Shown here: positions 23,527-37,200 of the stretch, in pieces | Layout of the letters: every line of letters starts with the position of its first letter | How positions within the stretch are numbered: the first letter of the stretch is position 1 | From: Xiphophorus maculatus | Taxonomy: Eukaryota > Chordata > Actinopteri > Cyprinodontiformes > Poeciliidae | DNA length: 64,000 bases | Reading direction: 5' to 3' | Assembly (NCBI RefSeq): GCF_002775205.1 | Contig: NC_036450.1 | Coordinates: forward strand, 17,565,479-17,629,478 | Position numbers and translations under genes: made by a program | Notes under the pieces: model-generated | Told to the model about the DNA's origin: nothing | What the model saw: only the letters and a program-made list of their open reading frames with translations | Databases searched by the model: none

Positions 23527-26500
23527 CTGCAGATGTCAACGTTAGGTAGGAGAATGTGGTCAGGAACCAATGAGCTAAGATTCAGACATCGAGATATATA
23601 TTGATAAATCTGTTAAAAGAAAAATGTTAACTTGTCCTTCTGCAAGATGATTTGTGATTAAGGATGATTTTTGGTTGTTTGCATTCATTTTGGAAAAGGA
23701 AAAAAAACAAACAAACAAAAAACATTTTGCATCAACATTTTTCAAGATGACTGCAGGCAAACTCCTCAGTAGTTCTTTTAAAGGTTTGTTTAAAGGTTGT
23801 TAGAAAGAGGGCCTTGCTGCCTTGTTTTGCAAATACAATTGTGGGTTTATTCATCAGTTTATTCATCAGTCCTAACAACTTTAGGTCTGATGAATAATGA
23901 CTCATCATTCAATCTAATAATGATTGGTATGTTGTTTGCTTAGTTTGATATGTGAGTGTGACTGATTTTAGCAGAATTTTGTCTTTGTCCTGTAAACACC
24001 ATGAGTTACATTTACAAATTGCTCCATAATTATGAATTTATTGGAAAAATAAACATTTGTGTTTGGCTTTTTGGGCAAAAATACTGCTTTGGTTTCACTG
24101 TTGTACAGTAAAATCAAATACATTGAATGGATCATTTAGAAGCAAACAATAATGAAAACAACCTAATGTGAATATTTGAGGATATTTTGTGTTTTCTGAC
24201 TTTAGGTTTCCTCCTCTTTATTATTAAATCATAAGTTTCATAAGCAACTAGATGTGAGCAGGCTCTGCCCTGTGACTACTTTAAAGTTCTATCTGTGGGA
24301 TTATCAGACCTGATTTAGCCTTTCTTCCCAGGTACAGTCTAAAGATAACCTCTGTAATGTGCGACTGTCTGCTTCCAGCTTTCTGTTTCTCTTAAGAAAA
24401 TACACTTATTCTAATAATTCTAAATGAATTTTATGAATAACATTCGATCACACAAATCTTATTAACTAGAACAACAAACTCAAGTTTCTTTTTTGGAAAA
24501 AAACCCAACAAGAAGACAGCTAATGTTCAGACTTGCCACGTTTCTGTACTTAAATGTGATATAAACATAATTTAATGAAAACAATAGTATGTTATTGTTC
24601 AAATGTTATTACTTGTTTGCTTTCAGGTCATTGATATTTAGCTAATGTCTTTAAAAATGAAGCAATTAAATAAAATTTACCAAGTGGTTGAAAAAGGAAA
24701 CCAGACATTGATGTGCCATTAGCTGAAGGCTATTAGAGCAGCTAAAGTCGCTCGCAGTTGTACTGTCATCACAAGACTGGTTTTGAATCAACTTCTCAGT
24801 CATTTACTGGAAAACTTCAGGATTGAACAGTTAAATGATGTCTCTACATACCTTTTTGGCTCCCTCCATTACAGTTTGTTTCTCTGTCAAGGCTCCTCTG
24901 AAATCCACCAATTGCCCAGTTTAGATCCCCTAAAGTAAATGTTGCAGTTTGCTGGCGCCAGATCCCTCTGCCGGGGTTCGCTCTAATAGGCTTGGAACAC
25001 CTGCTCTGTGGCATTTGGCTTTCTAAGACTAAAGGTGCAACAAGCCTTTCTTAGTAATCTCCTCCTGTCATACAGAGATGACCTCAGCTAAAACCCAACC
25101 AAAGAGCGAGCTGAATTAGTAGATATTTTTTGTTGTTGTTTATCTTGCATTTCATTTAAAACGGCTGTTAGATACAGCCTCCTCCTGTCTTTGTTGTGGA
25201 ATTGCAATGTTTACGGTAATTAGAAGCTGTTTTATAGTTTTTATAATATTACTGATTGATTTTTCTCCTGCTGTGGCTTCTTCGCTTTTCACTTTTATAT
25301 TAACCTGCTGTCTCTTCCAACTCCAAGGTGATTTTTGCTATTTTTAAGCTGCAGGATTAAAAGCTCCAACATAGAGTGACTGAAGAAAAAAGTTCAATAT
25401 CAGCTAAAAACATCCAGAACTTTTTTTGTTGGGGATTTTTGGGCATAGTTGGATTTCATCCTCTTAGAACCTGCAGTTTGGTATTAGCTTCATAATTATC
25501 TAAAATCATTCAATTGGATTCAGAATCATTGTAAACTGAGTAAACAATTAGCTTCACAAATTAATAGAGTTTTTATTACATAGTTTAAAATCCTTTAAAT
25601 TAGATGCCAGAGAAAGGTGGAGAGGTTGGAGGGAGTTTCCTCCAGCCTGGCCAAGTAAGATCTAATATTGGCTTTTTATATTTGAATTACTTTATAGAGA
25701 GTAAAACACCAACGTTCTAGGCAATAGGTACATAGATAAGTAGTACTTATACTTCTAATGAATGTTAATTCTAAATTTCTACTTAAATCTATGTAGTAAA
25801 ATCAAAATTAGGAATGGACTGTAACAATCAATGTGTTAGATTGTTTATGCAGCAGTACAAATAGTTGCTACTCTCTATTTTAGATTAAAAAAATTTGATT
25901 TAGCATATATTTTTTTTTACTTTTTGAAATAACTATGACAATGCAATCACAATATTTTACTCAAGGTTATCATGCAGTAACAATCTAAAACCAGGCAATT
26001 CCCAAATATTCAGATTTCTCAAGTCATTGATAAAACATAGTGCATGGATAGTGTGTAAGGTACTTCTTCAAGGTTAGTATTACACCCTATGTTTTGTTTT
26101 GTTGGCCATGTGGTGAAATTGCATATTAAAGGATATAAATATTCTCTTTGGGTTTGGTAAGGATGTGATTGTGTAGCACCGTAGTTCTGAAACCACCCAT
26201 AAGGATACTTGGGCTAACTTTGGTAATACTCAGCATACATTTTGGCACCATTATCTTCCAAATGAAAAATCTGTACTAAAAACTTTTGATAAGAAAAGTG
26301 TAGTGACAATGCATGGCTTGTTCTGTTTATCTCCAAAGTTTGACATGGATCTGGGAGTAACATGGAACAGAGCTTAACCTTGTTTTAGTTGCCAGTTTTA
26401 AAAATGATTGGATTCCCCTTTTGTAATGATCAGTGACCAGGTTTGTGTCTGTTAGCAATACAATAATGATGTACTCCTTAGTATTTGCAATTTTGAACAC

Positions 26501-28528
26501 TTTAGCAACAAGTTCATGAAATGAAGTCACAAGTCTGAGACAGTATTATCGCCAGAAGTCATAAAAACTCTAAACACTGTGTTGCCGTAGCTTTGACTGT
26601 AAATGTATGGAAGTTATTTTGGGCTTTTGGACTTGTTTCACATTTAAAATGTTGAATATTTTTTTTTTTTTTTTTTTTTTTTTTCCTCCGAAGAGTTTTT
26701 GCGGCGCTAGTGGCACGTATTTTTTTTTTTTTTGACAGTAGGCAGACAGGAAGGAGGGTGAGGAGAGGGGGGAAGACATGCGGCAAAGGTCGTCGGGACC
26801 GGGAGTCGAACCCGCGACGTCCGCGTCGAGGACCAAGGCCTCCAAACGTGGGGCGTGCTAACCCCCTGCGCCACCACAGCACGCCCCAAAATGTTGAATA
26901 TTTTTAACCATTCTGTTAATATTTTAAACAAGAAATTTAGAAAAAACATGACTTCTAAATGAAAACGGAACATATATTTAAACAGAATCCTTCAATTAAT
27001 GATACTATTTCCAATGAATACAAACTTCTTCCTTTAAAGAAATGGGAAAATACCAAAATTAAATCATGAAAATTTACTATTCAGTCACTATGGAATTACG
27101 GTAAGTTTCCTGACATGCTGAATCAAGACAACTGTATTATTCAACGTGTAAAGATAAAAACATATGTTTACCTTTGGCAGTCTGTATTTGTCCCTGAGAC
27201 ACACTCTGAGCGTTGCCCGCTCTGCCTTTTTGTGTAAGAAATCTGCATCCCTCTCCATCCTGGACAAATAAAAAAAGAAAACAATCTCAAGTTTGTTTAC
27301 TCTTGGTCACAAAAATACATTACAGATTAGTTAGTATATCCCGTATGTAGACAAGTTTTTTCATTGACTCCCATATAACTTTGTGATCAACCTGTTAAAC
27401 ATATGGAAGAAATGTCAATGCTGGAAATTTATGAAAACCTTGTAGATTCAAAGGCCAACAACAAAGTATATTTCATAGTCTTTTGTGGAATATCTAAGCA
27501 ACATTGCCAATCATTCTTTACATTATTTCTTGGTTGCCTATAAAGAAAAAATAAATATAGAGAGGGCTTCTATGAACTTTTTACCCAAGTTATGGTGATG
27601 AAGTAAAATAATTGCACAGAACAAAATCAAACATGTAAATAATTGTCTAACTGCTGTTGAAATCTGCTTTCATTATTGTTGATTCAGATTTTTTTTATTA
27701 TTCAACTTCTTTCTGTAAAGCAAATGTTTGATTCAAGTATCTGAAACCCTGAATATCTTCCTGCATATTCAACAAAGCTCCTAGTGCACTTTACCTCAGC
27801 CATTTAAAGAGATTACCCATCCAGGCTTACCTAGAATTTAGTCAAAACATCAAAACAGGAGTGGTTTTCAAACGTCTTATTTTTCCAAGTCAGATGTAAT
27901 TTAAAACCATTTTTACTGCCAGACTGTTTTAAAAAATATATATATATTTTTTTATGTCATTCAAAATATTTTACTTTAAATGTTTATGATTTGTTTGTGT
28001 GTGAATGCCATAATTTAATCTTATCTTTCAAGAACCAAAGGACTATATTTAGCCCCACGGACAAAATATAAACAAGAAAAAAGAAATCTTCTTGGTTAGT
28101 CTCTTTTGTGACCTTCAGAAATAGATGCCTCTTTTAAGAACTCAACTTTTTCATTGTTCAAAAACAATAGAAGTTATTTTATTATGCATTTTTTTCTGTG
28201 TGTATTAATAAAAGATGTGGACTTTTGACAGTGAGGGAAAAGCAGAGAGACTGAATGTAACAAAACAATACGTCAAGGTCAGATTTTATTCTCTGCAGCC
28301 ATTTTGGTTTCCACAGGCCAGTGGCAACTGCTCAAAGTGTAGTTTGGTCCATGTTTCTACTTACTTCTCCTCTACCAACTGTTTTTGGTACTCTTCATAC
28401 TCCTCGCGTGTCATCCCAGCTGCTTTTGCAGGATCTGATGGAGTGGCCTCCTCCTCTTTGTCGCCTCCACCACCAAGACCAATTCCTGACAGGGGGTTCC
28501 CAATCATGCTCTTGATCAAAAAAGCCAT
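23299..28528 (-). CDS. cplx4: complexin 4
   Basis: Complete three-exon minus-strand gene: 28528-28365, 27259-27172, 23526-23299; 160 codons with stop, 159 aa (human CPLX4 is 160). It starts [13 protein letters not shown], then a Gly-rich and acidic stretch and the [17 protein letters not shown] accessory helix. Exon 2 is the SNARE-binding central helix ([17 protein letters not shown]...). Exon 3 ends CSVM, a CAAX box for farnesylation, the mark of the complexin 3/4 subfamily, which clamps and primes SNARE complexes at retinal ribbon synapses. A minus-strand AATAAA at 23222-23217, 77 nt past the stop, is a good poly(A) signal. Fish have several cplx4 paralogues; I did not assign a letter. The ATG at 28528 was chosen by homology; an in-frame TTG upstream is not used. 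Confidence 0.95.
23527..27171. other. cplx4 intron 2
   Basis: About 3.6 kb. Holds the SINE at 26658-26887. The stretch 24845-25030 is relatively GC-rich but I recognise no exon in it. Confidence 0.8.
26658..26887 (-). mobile_element. tRNA-derived SINE with target-site duplication
   Basis: Read on the minus strand, the head (GGGGCGTGCTGTGGTGGCGC) contains an A-box-like TGGTGGCGCAGG and a perfect B box GGTTCGACTCC at 26812-26802. After a pyrimidine-rich body comes CCTGTCTGCCTACTGTCAAA, a tail sequence known from fish SINEs, then CCACTAGCGCC and a poly-A tract (T run 26659-26684 on plus). The host sequence AAAATGTTGAATATTTTT occurs at 26646-26663 and 26888-26905: an 18-nt target-site duplication showing a fairly recent insertion. 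It lies in cplx4 intron 2, in the sense direction of the gene. Confidence 0.88.
27172..27259 (-). CDS. cplx4: cplx4 exon 2, central helix
   Basis: 88 nt; acceptor TCCAG before 27259, donor GTAAAC. Encodes [18 protein letters not shown] and continues to KYRLPK. Found by looking for the missing complexin helix between the two outer exons; both junctions keep phase. Confidence 0.95.
27260..28364. other. cplx4 intron 1
   Basis: About 1.1 kb, AT-rich. Nothing recognised. Confidence 0.8.
28365..28528 (-). CDS. cplx4: cplx4 exon 1 coding part
   Basis: 54 codons plus two bases; donor GTAAGT at 28364-28359. N-terminal region and accessory helix ending QLVEE and two bases of Lys. Confidence 0.94.
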
Positions 28529-31253
28529 CACGAGTTCTTCCGAGTGTTTACTCTCCAAGGAGGGGGATGTTTTCGTGGACTGAAAAAGTAAACGGTTCTC
28601 CTGGTGCTTCGCTTTCGCTTCCTGTAGCTTTCCAATCCAGTGGTAGCTCCCTAGCTAACCTCCTGCTTGCCTACAGAGTCAAGGACACACTGATGACAAG
28701 CAACAGACACATACATGCGCACGCCAACACACACACACAGTCTGCCATAATCTGGATTTAATCCCTTCTGCTTCACTATACTAAGAGGCAGATGGCCTGC
28801 TTTTTTTTCTATTTTTAAATCATGGAGACCTTTCTGGTAGTTTTTCAAAAATGAATTTTTAAGGTTTGAAGCACTTTTTAGGCAAAACCTTTACCAAAAC
28901 TCACAGAAGGCCTTAAGGCTACATGGACAGTCTCTTTCAACCAAAAACAGAGGCTGTGTACTTCCACCCACTGCTGCTTAATCATGTTAGAGGAGTTCAG
29001 ATCGGCCCGTGTGCAGCTTACACTGCTGAGATCAAGCAGAGGGGAGAGAGGACCAGGATTATACTGTATTCTTGTTTATCCCAATGAAGCCATCCTTCAT
29101 GCAATGCTTTTGTTGAATAGGAACGTGACTGGCTAAAGGTGTGAAATGGGGAGGAGTTGTTCCATCATGGTCTTTCGTAGGCCTGTAGCTCTTTTTACAA
29201 ACACATAAACAGATTAATTACATACAAGTAGCGCAACAGTACTCTCTCCTCTGGTATTATACAAATTTTTTCAAGCATAATTTCAAGAACACAATGGCAC
29301 AGCAGAATTCAGATGAAGTTGTGATTATCAAGTAGGAATGTGAGCTCATCTCCTGCTCAACCTAATACGTTCTCATCTTAATTTCCACTAAAACATTGCG
29401 ATATGCCAACTTTTTTTTTCTTTCCAGCTGCATCCAAGCATACAGGAGTGCTTTTTGCTCCAGAAAAAGAACCTGACTTTGTAGGTTAATACACTGAGTC
29501 AGTGGTTTTATTAGGGTTTTTGAATACAATTATGATCATGTGATTATTGATGATGTACAGAAGATAACTTGTTAGGGAGTAAAAGCTGTATGGCCTACCG
29601 CTGAGGAGACACCTGCGAACTGTGAGACAAAAAGGACAAACAGTATGTCTGCCTGGACAGGCAGTTACGACTTCATGCTGACCTGGCTTAAAACAATATG
29701 ATCATCTCTTCAAGCCTTTTCCAATTCATCATACCTGCAGGAAAATACTTGAATATAATTTCTAAAGTTTAACATTCTTTTTCAGACTGCCTAGAAACCC
29801 TGCACTAATCAGAAAAGGATCCAATCAAAGCATTTTTTAAAAGCTCAGTATTAAGATTGCCTGATTAAAATAAACTATCACACCTGCCATACCTATTTTT
29901 AGTGTTTTTGTGAGCTGGAACAGCAAAGATTTTTCTATTAGGGAGGAAGAGGAGCAGACAGCCTTCTTTATCAATGACTGTCCTGAGTTGCTATATGAAA
30001 GCAGCACATTCCCTACAAGTTGAAATGTGAAGTGGCCGCTGACTTGAGAAGATGTAGAAAAAAAATCCTAAGGAAACACAGTAGGGGTGGTTCAATATGG
30101 ACTTTAAGGTTTTATCACAATATTTTGCAGTAGCATTGTGATAATGCTAAAAGTGACGATAAGAACTATTTGTTATGTCTTAGCCGACAAATAATGCTCA
30201 TTTGTAATGCATGAAGAGGTGTGATTTGTTGCGCTGTTACTGTATTTTAAAATTTGCTGACACTTTCATTGAACAAACAGTGGTCGTTAATACTGACGGT
30301 TTAGCGGGGTTTTAAACATTAATTGGAATGGAATCAATCTAAATCCTTATGACAAGAAAGTTATCATGATAAATAATATAAGTGACCACCCTAACAACAT
30401 ACTGCTGTATGTTCCAGTTATCTTTAGAAACAAATGACAAAGTTAGACTTTTAGGTGACACGCTGTAAGAACATTATAGCTCCTCAACACTATAAACCTT
30501 TCACCTAATCACCTCATCCTGCTATTCTGGGCTACTCAAGCCAAACATTTAGCAACTACACTTTAACATGTCCTAAAACCTCTTATGCAAAATGTATCAG
30601 GCTCATCCATTGAGTGAAGAGATCCTAAATAAATACCCAAGCAACTGACTTGTATTAAGATTAATTTCTGGACCTCTCTTGTATGACTGAACTCATTAGA
30701 GCATTATTTAGTGTAGATTAGTCATGTTCAAATTGGCATTTTATAAAGAAAAAGACACAGTGGCTGGTTTTTAACGGTTTATGTAAATTGTTCAGGCAGA
30801 TTCAGATATTTTTTTTAAAGTTAACCAGAAGAGAAAAACTGAAATGGATCCTTGATGTATGGGTCATGGAAAATCTGTAGCATTTTATACAAAAATACAC
30901 ACAATGTACACTTTTAGACACAGGTTGTCGTTCTCTTGTTTTTTTAAACTGTTGGTTAAATTTTATGAAGTGAGCCCAAGGCAGACCCCAGATTTCAGAA
31001 AAACAAAATTGAAAGCTCTGACTGAACAGAAATACTGAAAGGACCATGTTGCATCATGCTGAAAAGTCTCACACTGTCACTCACACACAATTGGCTGATC
31101 AAATTAAAAATGTTCTAATAATTAAAACAAAGTCTTATTCCACAAAAGCAGTTTCCACATACAATAACTTACAATCTGAAAATGATTGAACAACAAAAAA
31201 AAAAAAAATCTGACATTTACTCGTGCATACTGTTGTTCTAGAAACCAACGTCA
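28529..31253. other. cplx4-lman1 intergenic region
   Basis: Holds the 5' UTR and promoter of cplx4 (from 28529 upward) and the 3' UTR of lman1 (from 31253 downward). No exon or repeat family recognised. Small open frames here have no similarity I know. Confidence 0.5.
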
Positions 31254-31290
31254 TCAAAAGAACTTCTTGGCTGCTGCTTCCTGTTGACTT
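31254..31290 (-). CDS. lman1: lman1 exon 13, KKFF tail
   Basis: 37 nt; acceptor TTGCAG before 31290; completes Lys, then SQQEAAAKKFF and TGA at 31256-31254. Confidence 0.95.
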
Positions 31291-34200
31291 CTGCAATTAG
31301 GACAGAAACCAATGGGTGTTTTTAAAAGTCATACGGACATGTTTGACAAATCAATACCAGAGTTACTCACTTGTACATGATGTAGCAGAAGAATAAGATC
31401 GTCTGGATGACAACAAATATTGCAAAATGAACCGTGGATAAGCAGGAAGGCATGGGAGGCAGCTCAGGGCACTTTACAACCTTATCTCCTGGATTCTGCA
31501 AGTAAAAAAAAAGATGAATTTACTATGAAACTGTCATTACAAACCATTGATATTATGAAATAAAGTCAGTAACGTGCACACACAACACAACCCTTACAGA
31601 CTATTTCTTAACCCGGAGCTGCTTCAGAATTTCAAAGCCTTAAGAAATACCTGAACGTTACGCTGCACCAGGTGCTCCACGTCTCTTTTCACTGTGTGAA
31701 GATTCTCTTTGATATCGTTGAAGTGTTGAATGGTCTCGTATGTCCCCACTCCGCCTGCATTACCCTGGTGCTGGACTGAACCGATCTGCTTCAGAGACTC
31801 ATGGAAGGAGCTTCTATAGACAAGGAAAAAAAAGCGACAGACATATTATAGAGATGCTGAGCTGCTAGGTTAAGCCATCTAAGTGTCTCTCAAAGGACTG
31901 AAAGAGTCCAAGAAAAAGGAGACTTGGTGAGACGTGAATATGCTGAGTGGTTTTGTTTAATTTCAGAAAAAAACGTCTACAATTAATCCTTTAATCCCCA
32001 TTCACTCCTTACATATTCTCAAAGTTCAAAAACAGAAAATTACCATCTGATAAAAGAGGTCATGATTGCCAAATTAATCCCCTCATAAAATATGTTCTTA
32101 CAACAGATTACAAGCAAAGAGGGTTAAGAAACAGAGCAGAAACTATCTGGATTATCTCTAATGTATAACAGGCCAGCCATGATACTGGACATCAAATTAA
32201 AATGTGAATTTTTCAAGGCCAAAGCAAGAAAAATACATATTTTATCAATTGTTTATTATTCACTAGATTGGCCTACAGTGATTTTTTTTTACAATTTAAA
32301 AAGTAGAATAAATTGTTAAAGAATATATGAAACAGTATTGGTCAAAGAAATTCTCAGTATTTCAATATTGCTTTAAATGAGGTTCTTATAATTGTTCATC
32401 TTAATGCAAAGTTGTCCACGGTTTAATAAGAAAATGGAAAAAATGCTTAAATTCCCACATTAGTTTTAACATAAATGTGTATAATGATAGGAAAAAAAAT
32501 ACACCTGTAACTTAAAGGTTTTCTGACAAATTTTACATTTAGTTCTGCCAACGACAGCCTTTATATGATTCTTACCACCCATAATATGACACAGAACAAT
32601 GATTATCAATGCATATAACCACAATTCCTTGCTGATTGAAAAAGAGGCTGTAAATCTGCACTTTCACATTCAATTTCCTCCGTATATCAAGTTTAAATAG
32701 AGTACAGCATTCTTAGAAAAAAATCTAAGCCTGGATCACATTTCTCGGCAAATTGTCGTTTCTTACACTTGATTACGAACATGGAGAAAGCAATAAGTTT
32801 CCCTTATCATCTTAAAACATGTCTAAGGCGATTACGAAGGAAAAAGTGCGCTGACAAATCAACAGAATTTCCAGCGGCGTAAGTAGGAAGGCCCTGGGGG
32901 AGGATTGCTGCGACAAAATCAATTTGAGGGGAAACCATGTTTTGCTTGTGTATGACAGATGTATTTAAAGACCACTAATCTGATAAGGACAAAACAGTGC
33001 TAAGATGTGGCCTTTTCTTGCTGAGCCACATGGCCGAGGTCTGAGACAGGGATGACATATAAACAAAATCTAATTTGTGTCACCATAAATGGGGAAAAAA
33101 AAACACACTTAAGAAAGTAAATGAGCATTTATTAAACCCTGCATATAATCTTCATCTCCTACGACTGACCCATTTATGAGCAGAAAGCCCTCTTTGTGAT
33201 CAGACTTCATCTCTAAATATACAAACTGTGTTTAAATGACAGAGCAGGATAAACTGAGAACTTAATCTACAAAGTAATACAGATCAGCCGCTCATATTAG
33301 CACATTAGAGGGGGGCAGCTGCAGCCTTTTGCCAGTGTCTGAACTTATTTATCCTAAAGAATACTAATACAGTCCCTCTGCTTAGGTTAAAATGGAAGGC
33401 TTGAAAATATTTAATGTTTGCTGTCTTATCTATTTGATACTGATTTATGTAAAAAGCATGTGAGGTCACATTTAGAACATAAATAAATCAGAGTCAAGCC
33501 GTGTGCAAGTTATTCAAGTTATTATTATATTGAGTTATTATTCATATCATAATTTTATATAATTTTTTTTCTGATTCTTTCTTTATGCAGATCATGCATA
33601 AAAATGAACAAAAAACACTTGGCGAGGTTTGCTCTTCACAAAGAAATGTCGTTTAACAATTCTTTATAAATGCCATTGTTATGTCAATCTTCATGATGCA
33701 TAAAAAGATGGATACATTTTATACACTAACCCAAAAGTTGCTTTTATAAAATAGTTCATATCACGTCTAAAATAAAAGGTAATGTAAAAATGTAATTATA
33801 ATAAAAAATAAACAGAAAACACCACAATAAGACTTATTTTTCCTATCCTATATATTTATATCTGCATCTATACGAATGGAAAATGGGAAGGGGTATGTTG
33901 GAATTTGTTGTATTATTAACTCAAGTTAAAAAGCAAAATAAAATGCAAAAGGGGTACAAATAGTTTGATTTAACTTTTAAAAAATAAAATAATTATGGAC
34001 AATTTTACTAAAAATGTAGACTAGTCAGAGTCTTTACCTCTTTCATCAACACTGTGAAAATTATGCTAACAAATAATAATGAAAACATACCATAAATTTC
34101 TCAGGCGTAGTGGTTAAAAGCTTAAAAATTCAAGGTAATACAACCCACGATAGTTGAAACAAATCATTTCTTTATAATCTGTGAAGTGGAAAGCAAAGCC

Positions 34201-37200
34201 ATACAGTATCTAACACTGGGATTGATAAGGTATATGCATACATTTTATTAATCTGCTGCAACAAAATCCTAACATCATCAGCTCATATGCTCTTAACAGC
34301 TAAAATGACTATGTGTATACTCAAGCAGTTTTACTTACTGTAAGAACTGAAATCATCCCGTCTTTTTGAGGTTTTGCCATGATGGGCAGAATGATGAAAT
34401 CTCTTAAGCTGTATTATCGTAGGATCAAATTCTGTATAGTTTCTTATTTTCAATTGGAAACCATTTCAGGTTAAAAAGCAATAATAAAAAAATAAGGAGA
34501 TTACAGCTAAATATTACTACATCTATAATGCCGTAAATATTTTTATTTTAATCCAAGTAGTTTTTTTTTTATTTCAAATGCTGTAATTTAATTAGTCATA
34601 TTACTTGCTAATCATTGATTAGCAAATCACTAATTATATATCTGAGCAAATAAAAATCATATGTGGCGTTCCTCAAGGCTCCACACTTGGGCCGCTTTAA
34701 TTCAACTTGACAGCCAAATTTGGATTATACTACAACGTCTCTTACAATACAATAACATAAAACTTAATATTTCTGTCACCACTTGACACCACAGTCACTG
34801 AGGCGAAGGTGGTAGGAGTTCATCCTGCATCTGGTGGGTTGCTGATTACAAAAACAAACCAGCATTCATTCAATTCCTCCATAAAATGATATGAGTAATA
34901 TATATAAAAAAGACATGAACATAAGTGGAAGATGTGTGATGATTATCCTCAATCTGCGAGTGGCAGCCAAGTACATTGAGAGAGCAGCAGAGACTCATAA
35001 GGTGGTGGTGGAGAAGGATGGGTGACTGAAAGAAGCTGTTACAGCAGCTGGATTATCAGGCTGGCCAGCACCTGTGATTTTACAGTCATGCTGAGATTAA
35101 ATATGATTTAGGAGATTTATTCAGCAGGATTTCCCTTGTTTTTCTTGGGTATCATGGATGTGTTTTTATTTTCGTTGCAAAAAACAACAACTTTTTAAAA
35201 ATAAGTACTTTAGTGCTGGTGCTCACCTCAGTTCGTTCAGGTTTCTGAGAAGCTCCTGCTGCGTGGAGATAACGGAGCTGAGCTGTTGACTCGCAGAATC
35301 GAGCTGAGAGAGAAATACAGATTAATTCTCTGAGGGATAAATACTCTTGTATTAATGTTTGACAAAACAGTTGACTAAACACCATAGTGTTTACAGTGTA
35401 GCGCAAAATTATTCATACCTCTGGCACATTTAGCTTTTCAATTATTTTCATTCAACCAAGAAGTTTGTTTCAGATATGAAATCAGAGATGCATTTCTCAA
35501 AAAAGAATAAAAAAACTGTAAAACAAGTAAAATAATTTCTCTTTTTATTTCCACTTGAAAATAATTGAGACCCTTCTCAATAATAACGGAGCAATCATTA
35601 AGCGAATAAATTGAAAAAGTCAGCAGTTTACCGTTAGCTGGCTTTTTCCAACCTAAACATACTGAAGTAAGTCAAATATATAGTTAATAACACAGAAAAC
35701 TGGCTCACCTGTCCTGACCCAGTACTTGTCCCCTTCTTGGAAATCTCGTCTGTGATAACTGAAACATATCTACGCTGCTCATCCAGAATCATAGCGAGCT
35801 GCCGGTTGATCTGCTTAATTTCCAGATGGATCCGGTTCTGGCCCTCAAACACCTGACGAATCTCGCGGTCATTCACACTTTCGTACAAATCGTCGACTGA
35901 AACGCACACAAACGACCAACAAGAGTCAAAGGTAAATCACTAAAGTTTTTCTACATGCACTGAGAACTCTATGCATGTTCTGGTTTTATATTTGAAATAT
36001 AACTTTCAAATATGTTAGAAAACTAACTTGGCTCTCCTTGGACATTTGGGTGATCCTTTTGAAACTCTTCCTTCTTTTTATCAAGCTCTTGCTGAAAGTT
36101 CTGAAATTCCTCTTGGTACTTGTCTTTCTCCTCTTTAGGAATCTCAGAGTCAACGGAGGGCTTCAGTGAAAATCACATGCAAAAGAAAAACAAAAAGAAA
36201 AAAAGAAACAGTGGGATTGGTAATGTGGTAAATGACAACTGGAAAACAAGTAGTTAAAAATAAACAGAAATGGGATTACCGGTTGTTGGCCTGGTTCAGT
36301 GAGTCTGAATAACAAGAATGACAAAACATCGTGGTCGTCTGATGGAGGTAAAAAAAATAATTAGGAAGATCACAATTATAATAAAGTACATATTTAGTGA
36401 TATATATATATAAACAACAATTTTTGTAAATTAGCTGAAATCTTAATTCAAAGTACAGAAAGAAAAAGAAACTGTTGAAAATAAGATTTGTGATAAACTG
36501 AAAAGTAAAGAAAGGGTTATATAAGCACAGCATATGATTTGAATAAAAAAACAGGTACAAGTATTTCAGGCAGGGATTCAGGGAACAGAGTAGTACCTGC
36601 TAAACCACCAGTGGCGGCTGAGATGCCAAAGAAGCCTTCAGTCGGAATAACCATGTTTTCAACCTTTGTGCAGAACTCATAGTCCTCTTTGTCTGGAGTG
36701 AATCCATTGTTGATCAAAACCTAAGGAGGAAGATAAAAAAAATATCAAGCAATTTGGTAGAAAATAAGTAATCTTTAATATTCAGACATTCACGGCTTTA
36801 AAATGTTTGATTCCTGTTCTTTCTCCTACCGTCAGGGTCTTCCTGTAGTACGTTATTTTGGCTCTGATTGGATAGGGTTTGTTTCGGAAGTCTCTCAGAC
36901 ACGTTCCAAGGGCCTGTGTGGTGCCATCACTGAACGAAAACAAAATTTAAACAATTAAAAACCAAACACAGAAATGCTACACAAATGTTTTTTTTTTAAT
37001 GATTAGTAACAGTCCAATACAAACTTTATAAGATAAGTGACTAACATTAATGTTTTCGTAAACACTGTTGACTCCAAGACAAACTGGAATGGCACAGAAA
37101 AAGTGATTAAAAAGCTTTCACTTGCCCAAGGCAGATTAGAAAAGATAGAGGATTATTTACTTTCAAGCAAACATAATCATATTTTCTAATCTTCTTTAAG

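Noticed and set aside
26790-26887. A genuine tRNA gene, suggested by the B box
   Set aside because: No cloverleaf or acceptor stem; the poly-A tail and target duplication show a SINE.
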